From positions 1 to 54,737 of the forward strand of contig JAKADY010000016.1 in assembly GCA_021826065.1 (NCBI GenBank): a stretch of 54,737 nt of DNA. The letters are read 5' to 3'. The notes under the pieces are model-generated. The model did not search any database. It was not told the DNA's origin and saw nothing but the letters and a program-made list of their open reading frames with translations. The stretch is from Pseudomonadota bacterium (lineage in GTDB: Bacteria; Pseudomonadota; Gammaproteobacteria; Burkholderiales; Thiobacillaceae). Within the stretch, counting starts at the first letter, position 1. Each line of letters opens with the position of its first letter. Below are positions 50,526 to 54,737 of the stretch, piece after piece. The translations under genes were made by a program, and so were the position numbers.

Positions 50526-50702
50526 TCACAGCCGGCGTCCAAAAAAGCCGGTGCGTTTGGTGGCGAGCAGATAAAGCCAGATGAGGCTGACGATGACCAG
50601 CCCGCCGAAGCCCAGTGCGAACAGCAGTAGAAAGCCCCCGTGCACGGTGAAGCCGAACAGCAGGCCCAAGGCCATCAGGGCGAAGAGATGGACGATCAAC
50701 AT
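50526..50702 (-). CDS. Small membrane protein (58 residues)
   Basis: Too short to be noticed by length filters, but convincing: MLIVHLFALMALGLLFGF, then GGFLLLFALGFGGLVIVSLIWLYLLATKRTGFFGRRL. Two hydrophobic helices are joined by a short TVHGG turn and end in a basic, cytoplasm-like tail, as expected from the positive-inside rule. AGGG lies about 9 bases before the ATG. It is upstream of and collinear with rhlE, 28 bases from the rhlE promoter. No family recognised. The 230 bases between its start and the nadC end hold nothing I can assign. Confidence 0.68.
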   Translation of the reverse strand: MLIVHLFALMALGLLFGFTVHGGFLLLFALGFGGLVIVSLIWLYLLATKRTGFFGRRL

Positions 50703-50936
50703 GGCGTTATCCCTAGAAAAGTTTTAGCAAGGTCTGTTCATGGCGGCGATACGGCTGAGGCTCCTAGAGTGCGTCTCGAGCCCATGATGGGTTTTCTCCA
50801 GAGTGACATGCAGATGACTGTCCTCCCGTTGCCGAGCATGTCTGAACGATAGAGCGTCACCCCGCGCGTGCGCGTGGACACTGGAACGGATGGCAAATAT
50901 TGGCGCGTGAGTGTCTGTGCCGCCATCTCTGAGGAT

Positions 50937-51788
50937 TCACCCCAGGAAGCGCATGGACAAATCCACCGCCCGCACGTGCTTGGTCAGCGCCCCGACCGAG
51001 ATGCGGTCCACCCCCGTCTCGGCGATGGCGCGCACAGTCTCCAGGTTCACCCCGCCCGAGGCTTCCAGCTCGGCGCGGCCGGCGGTCAGGCGCACCGCCT
51101 CGCGCATGCCCGCCAGATCGAAGTTGTCGAGCAGGATCAGCCGCGCACCGGCGGCAAGGGCCTCTTCGAGTTGCACCAGGGTCTCGACCTCGATCTGCAC
51201 GAACACACCGCGCGGGGCGAGGCGGAAGGCCGCTTCCAGGGCGGGGCGCACGCCGCCGGCAGCGGCGATGTGGTTTTCCTTGATGAGGATGCCATCAAAC
51301 AGGCCGGTGCGGTGGTTCGCGCCGCCGCCCATGCGCACCGCGTATTTCTGCGCCAGGCGCAGCCCCGGCAGGGTCTTGCGGGTGTCGTAGATACGGGCGC
51401 GGGTGCCGGCGATGGCCTCGACATAGCGGCGGGTGAGGCTGGCCACGCCGGAGAGGGTCTGCAGGAAGTTGAGCGCGGGGCGTTCGGCGGAGAGCAGGGC
51501 GCGGGCGTTACCCTCGATCTCGCACAGGGTCTGGCCGGCCGCGATCGCGTCGCCGTCGGCGGCGTGCCAGGTGATGCGGACGCTGGCATCGAGCGCGCGG
51601 AAGCAGGCGTCGAACCAGGGGCGGCCGGCGAGCACGGCGGCCTCGCGGGTGATCACACGGGCGCGGGCGCGCTGATCCGCCGGGATGAGCTGCGCGGTGA
51701 GGTCGCCCGCCTCGCCCAGATCTTCGGCTAGGGCCGCGCGCACGTTCTCGGCGATGGCCTTTTGCAGGTCTTGTTCAGTCCAGGTCAC
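50937..51788 (-). CDS. nadC: Quinolinate phosphoribosyltransferase (decarboxylating)
   Basis: A 283-residue enzyme of NAD synthesis turning quinolinate and PRPP into nicotinate mononucleotide. Typical segments: [104 protein letters not shown] and [32 protein letters not shown]. The start is a GTG at 51788, 14 bases inside the preceding Uma2 gene; the longer frame is not family-like. No nadA or nadB nearby. Confidence 0.95.
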   Translation of the reverse strand: MTWTEQDLQKAIAENVRAALAEDLGEAGDLTAQLIPADQRARARVITREAAVLAGRPWFDACFRALDASVRITWHAADGDAIAAGQTLCEIEGNARALLSAERPALNFLQTLSGVASLTRRYVEAIAGTRARIYDTRKTLPGLRLAQKYAVRMGGGANHRTGLFDGILIKENHIAAAGGVRPALEAAFRLAPRGVFVQIEVETLVQLEEALAAGARLILLDNFDLAGMREAVRLTAGRAELEASGGVNLETVRAIAETGVDRISVGALTKHVRAVDLSMRFLG

Positions 51789-52332
51789 TGAGCGCCCGGT
51801 CCCAGTCGATGGCGACCTCGGGCAACACGCGGCTTGCCGTGCTGCCGGTGAGTTCATACACATCCGGTCGTCCGTATTCGCCGTCGATGAGCCAATAGAC
51901 GGTGACGATGCGGTCGGTGGGGTGCACGAGCCAGTATTCGCGCACGCCGGCGCGCTCATAGACGCGGCGCTTGAGGATGTGGTCGTGGCCGGCGGTGCTG
52001 GGCGACAGGACCTCGATCACCCAGTCGGGCGCGCCGCGCGCGCCCTTGTCATCGAGCTTGCGGCGGTCGCAGAAGACGGACAGGTCCGGTTGCACGACGG
52101 TGTCCACTTGCGCGTCGGCCTCGTCGGCCTTGGGCAGGCGCACGTCGAAGGGGGCGAGATAGACGCGGCAGGGGTGGCCTTCCAGGGCGTTGGCGATCTG
52201 GCGGTAGACCTCGCCGACGATCGCCTGATGCCGCCGGTTCGGCCCGGTCATGGCATAGGCCACGCCGTCGATCAGCTCATAGCGCTGGTCATCCGGCCAG
52301 CTCGCGTAGTCGGCGTAGGTGTAACCGTTCAT
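51775..52332 (-). CDS. Uma2-family putative endonuclease (DUF820)
   Basis: 185 residues of the PD-(D/E)xK Uma2 fold. Features: [56 protein letters not shown] (Asp and Glu of the active site) and [22 protein letters not shown] (Lys). Family members are numerous in cyanobacteria and scattered elsewhere; function is not settled. The ATG lies inside the first stem of a dispersed hairpin repeat, so initiation may be structure-dependent. Overlaps nadC by 14 bases. Confidence 0.9.
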   Translation of the reverse strand: MNGYTYADYASWPDDQRYELIDGVAYAMTGPNRRHQAIVGEVYRQIANALEGHPCRVYLAPFDVRLPKADEADAQVDTVVQPDLSVFCDRRKLDDKGARGAPDWVIEVLSPSTAGHDHILKRRVYERAGVREYWLVHPTDRIVTVYWLIDGEYGRPDVYELTGSTASRVLPEVAIDWDRALSDLD

Positions 52333-52450
52333 GGCCGAAAGGCCATCCTAGCTGATGCATGCACGAGTGCCGGCCATGAACGGTTCCCTCTCCCCCAGCC
52401 CCTCCCCCGCTTGCGGGGGAGGGGCGCGTCGTGAGTCGCTGCGCGACTTT
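52325..52450. repeat. Multi-hairpin dispersed repeat, copy 3
   Basis: The most complete copy. Stem 1: CCGTTCATGGCCG (52325-52337) and CGGCCATGAACGG (52371-52383), a perfect 13-bp inverted repeat. Stem 2: CCCCTCCCCCGC-TT-GCGGGGGAGGGG, a perfect 12-bp stem. Stem 3: AGTCGC-TGC-GCGACT. It spans the gap between the divergent Uma2 and clpB genes, and the Uma2 start codon is in stem 1. Confidence 0.88.
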
Positions 52451-52539
52451 CATCGCAACGGGCGGGCGGTTTGCGTAGCGGCAGTCCCATGGTGGTCTAA
52501 ATTGGTCTTAACACCTGTGTGAAGTATAGGTCGTGCAGT

Positions 52540-52568
52540 CTTGAAACGGGGCAGCAACACCCCACCAT
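52540..52568 (+). promoter_or_regulatory. Sigma-32 heat-shock promoter of clpB
   Basis: CTTGAAA, a 13-base spacer after TTGAAA, then CCCCACCAT, against the sigma-32 pattern CTTGAAA-N(13-14)-CCCCATNT. Only one base of the -10 hexamer CCCCAT differs (CCCCAC). Transcription would start about 30 bases before the clpB ATG. Confidence 0.85.
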
Positions 52569-52602
52569 AGGTGTCAAGTGTAACCCTACGGACGACTCAA
52601 CC

Positions 52603-54737
52603 ATGCGCTTCGACAAACTGACCACCCCGTTCCAGGCCGCCCTCCAGGAGGCGCAGAGCCTGGCCGTGGGCAACGACAACCCGTACATCGAGCCCCTGCA
52701 CCTGCTGGCGGCGATGATCAACCAGGAGGACAGCAGTGCCAAGGCCATCCTTGAGCGCGCCGGGGTGCGCGTGCCGGCCCTGGTGGCCGGCATCCAGCAG
52801 GCCTTGGACCGTTTGCCCAAGGTGGAGGGTACTGGCGGCGAGGTGAACATCTCGCGGGAGCTCAACAATCTCCTCAACCTGACCGACAAGCTGGCGCAAA
52901 AGCGCGGCGACGCCTTCATCGCCAGTGAGCTCTTCCTGCTCGCCTGTCTGGAGGACAAGGGTGACGCCGGCCGGCTGCTGAAGGAGCACGGGGCCACACT
53001 CGCCAACCTCCAGGCCGCGATCGATGCCGTGCGCGGCGGCGCCAGCGTGGACTCGCAGGAGGCCGAGGGACAGCGTCAGGCCCTGGCCAAGTACACCCTG
53101 GACCTGACCGAGCGCGCCCGCCAGGGCAAGCTCGATCCGGTGATCGGCCGCGACGACGAGATCCGGCGGGTGATCCAGATCCTGCAGCGGCGCATCAAGA
53201 ACAACCCCGTGCTGATCGGTGAGCCCGGCGTGGGCAAGACCGCGATCGTCGAGGGTCTGGCGCAGAGGATCGTCAACGGTGAGGTGCCTGAGACGCTCAA
53301 GAACAAGCGCGTGCTGGTGCTGGACATGGCGGGGCTGCTGGCCGGGGCGAAGTACCGCGGCGAGTTCGAGGAGCGGTTGAAGGCGGTGCTCAAGGAGATC
53401 GCCCAGGAGGCGGGCCGCATAATCCTGTTCATCGACGAGATCCACACCATGGTGGGCGCCGGCAAGGCCGAGGGGGCGATCGACGCCGGCAACATGTTGA
53501 AGCCCGCGCTCGCCCGCGGCGAGCTGCACTGCATCGGCGCCACGACGCTGGACGAATACCGCAAGTACATCGAGAAGGATGCCGCCCTGGAGCGCCGCTT
53601 CCAGAAGGTGCTGGTGGACGAGCCCAGCGTGGAGGACACCATCGCCATCCTGCGCGGGCTGCAGGAGAAGTACGAGCTGCATCACGGCGTGGAGATCACC
53701 GACCCGGCCATCGTCGCCGCGGCGGAGCTGTCGCACCGCTACATCACCGACCGCTTCCTGCCGGACAAGGCGATCGACCTCATCGACGAGGCGGCCGCGC
53801 GCATCAAGATGGAGATCGACTCCAAGCCCGAGGCGATGGACCGGCTCGACCGCAAGCTTATTCAGCTCAAGATCGAGCGCGAGGCGGTGCGCAAGGAGAA
53901 GGACGAGGCCTCGCAGAAGCGGCTCGCCCTGCTGGAGGAGGAGATCGCCAAGCTGGAGAAGGAATACGCCGACCTGGAGGAGATCTGGAAGGCGGAAAAG
54001 GCCGTGGTGCAGGGTGCCCAGCACATCAAGGAGGAGATCGACCAGCTCAAGGCGCAGATGGCCGATCTGCAGCGCAAGGGGCTGTTCGACAAGGTGGCCG
54101 AGATCCAGTACGGCCGGCTGCCTCAGCTCGAGGCGCAACTGCGCCAGGCCGAGGCGGCCGGTACGAACCGCCGCCAATTCAAGCTGCTGCGCACGCAGGT
54201 GGGGGCCGAGGAGATCGCCGAGGTGGTCTCGCGCGCCACGGGTATCCCGGTCGCCAAGCTCATGCAGGGTGAGCGTGACAAGCTCCTGCACATGGAGGAG
54301 CGCATCCACCAGCGTGTGGTCGGTCAGGACGAGGCGGTGCGCGTGGTGTCGGATGCCATCCGCCGCTCGCGCGCCGGCCTGAGTGACCCCAACCGCCCTT
54401 ATGGCTCCTTCCTGTTCCTTGGGCCCACCGGCGTGGGCAAGACCGAGCTGTGCAAGGCCCTGGCCGAGTTCCTGTTCGACTCCGAGGAGCACATGATCCG
54501 GCTCGACATGAGCGAGTTCATGGAGAAGCACTCGGTGGCGCGCCTGATCGGGGCCCCGCCGGGCTATGTCGGCTACGAGGAGGGGGGGTATCTTACCGAG
54601 GCGGTGCGGCGCAAGCCCTACTCCGTGATCCTCCTCGACGAGGTGGAGAAGGCGCACCCGGACGTCTTCAACGTCCTGCTGCAGGTGTTGGACGACGGGC
54701 GGCTCACCGACGGCCAGGGGCGCACCGTGGACAGATC
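52603..54737 (+). CDS. clpB: Protein disaggregase ClpB, N-terminal 711 residues
   Basis: An AAA+ hexameric chaperone that, with DnaK, extracts proteins from aggregates after heat stress. Layout: Clp N domain ([22 protein letters not shown]), first AAA+ module with GEPGVGKTA (near 207) and ILFIDEIHT, the long coiled-coil M domain (about 400-530, for example [22 protein letters not shown]) that distinguishes ClpB from ClpA and ClpC, and a second AAA+ module with GPTGVGKTE (near 607) and [12 protein letters not shown]. The gene runs off the window. The last two codons before the edge (after RTVD) read Arg-Ser where the family has Phe-Arg, which may be an assembly edge artefact. Confidence 0.97.
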   Translation, partial: MRFDKLTTPFQAALQEAQSLAVGNDNPYIEPLHLLAAMINQEDSSAKAILERAGVRVPALVAGIQQALDRLPKVEGTGGEVNISRELNNLLNLTDKLAQKRGDAFIASELFLLACLEDKGDAGRLLKEHGATLANLQAAIDAVRGGASVDSQEAEGQRQALAKYTLDLTERARQGKLDPVIGRDDEIRRVIQILQRRIKNNPVLIGEPGVGKTAIVEGLAQRIVNGEVPETLKNKRVLVLDMAGLLAGAKYRGEFEERLKAVLKEIAQEAGRIILFIDEIHTMVGAGKAEGAIDAGNMLKPALARGELHCIGATTLDEYRKYIEKDAALERRFQKVLVDEPSVEDTIAILRGLQEKYELHHGVEITDPAIVAAAELSHRYITDRFLPDKAIDLIDEAAARIKMEIDSKPEAMDRLDRKLIQLKIEREAVRKEKDEASQKRLALLEEEIAKLEKEYADLEEIWKAEKAVVQGAQHIKEEIDQLKAQMADLQRKGLFDKVAEIQYGRLPQLEAQLRQAEAAGTNRRQFKLLRTQVGAEEIAEVVSRATGIPVAKLMQGERDKLLHMEERIHQRVVGQDEAVRVVSDAIRRSRAGLSDPNRPYGSFLFLGPTGVGKTELCKALAEFLFDSEEHMIRLDMSEFMEKHSVARLIGAPPGYVGYEEGGYLTEAVRRKPYSVILLDEVEKAHPDVFNVLLQVLDDGRLTDGQGRTVDR

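Noticed and set aside
50738-50926. A 62-codon leftward frame between nadC and the small membrane protein
   Set aside because: No ribosome site, no recognisable composition, and rare-looking residues throughout; most likely chance.
52597-54657. A 686-codon leftward frame across the clpB region
   Set aside because: The rightward frame is an unmistakable ClpB with both AAA+ modules and a sigma-32 promoter. The leftward frame is repetitive Leu/His/Gln-rich shadow sequence.

Overview
This GC-rich window (about two thirds G+C by eye) is an ordinary piece of proteobacterial chromosome packed with housekeeping genes. The order mltD-gloB-yafS-rnhA-dnaQ, a complete flgA/flgM/flgN-flgBCDEFGHIJKL rod and hook cluster, trxB-smr, an alaC-hom-thrC threonine block and the many c-di-GMP proteins fit a flagellated beta- or gammaproteobacterium. 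I lean towards a betaproteobacterium of the Thiobacillus/Nitrosomonadales kind, but that placement is inference from gene order and protein style. No rRNA, tRNA or CRISPR array was seen.

Layout. 1-4.7 kb: tail of a peptide ABC ATPase, murein transglycosylase MltD, glyoxalase II, a YafS-like methyltransferase, RNase HI and the DNA polymerase III proofreading subunit. 4.8-7.8 kb: a periplasmic substrate-binding protein overlapping a membrane GGDEF-EAL protein. 7.9-21.4 kb: a CopZ-like protein, flgN, flgM and flgA leftward, and a soluble diguanylate cyclase followed by flgB to flgL rightward. The flagellar promoters are legible: a perfect sigma-54 site abuts flgB, a near-perfect sigma-28 site precedes flgKL, and a weaker one precedes flgMN. 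21.5-25.4 kb: smr, trxB, a CPBP membrane protease, a small exported peptide gene and an HTH regulator, divergent from a second small exported protein across a cluster of operator-like repeats. 25.4-27.8 kb: the three-gene AmmeMemoRadiSam operon. 27.9-33.4 kb: ispD, tadA, an L,D-transpeptidase, a small cysteine-rich protein and mfd. 33.5-38.7 kb: a second substrate-binding protein plus GGDEF-EAL pair, and a YihY membrane protein fused to a cyclic-nucleotide-binding domain.

38.8-43 kb: a DUF1015 protein, a YrfG-like nucleotidase, a Crp/Fnr regulator, then a scar made of a dead IS481-type transposase and a live-looking RelBE toxin-antitoxin pair flanked by a 70-bp direct repeat, and an Mth938-like protein. 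43-47.7 kb: alaC, hom and thrC, with a DUF4258/YgiT toxin-antitoxin-like pair between hom and thrC. 47.7-48.6 kb: an exported barnase/RNase Sa-type ribonuclease with its barstar inhibitor. 49-52.3 kb: an RhlE-type RNA helicase with a long structured leader, a 58-residue membrane protein, nadC and a Uma2 nuclease. 52.6 kb to the end: clpB behind a textbook sigma-32 promoter, cut off by the window edge.

The most interesting candidates are: (1) the HTH regulator, exported peptide and CPBP protease cassette, which looks like a possible peptide-signalling or peptide-immunity locus; (2) two independent pairings of an orphan substrate-binding protein with a membrane GGDEF-EAL protein, recalling NspS-MbaA of Vibrio cholerae; (3) a dispersed multi-hairpin repeat with compensatory stem changes; and (4) a perfect sigma-54 promoter placed so close to flgB that its transcript should be leaderless.
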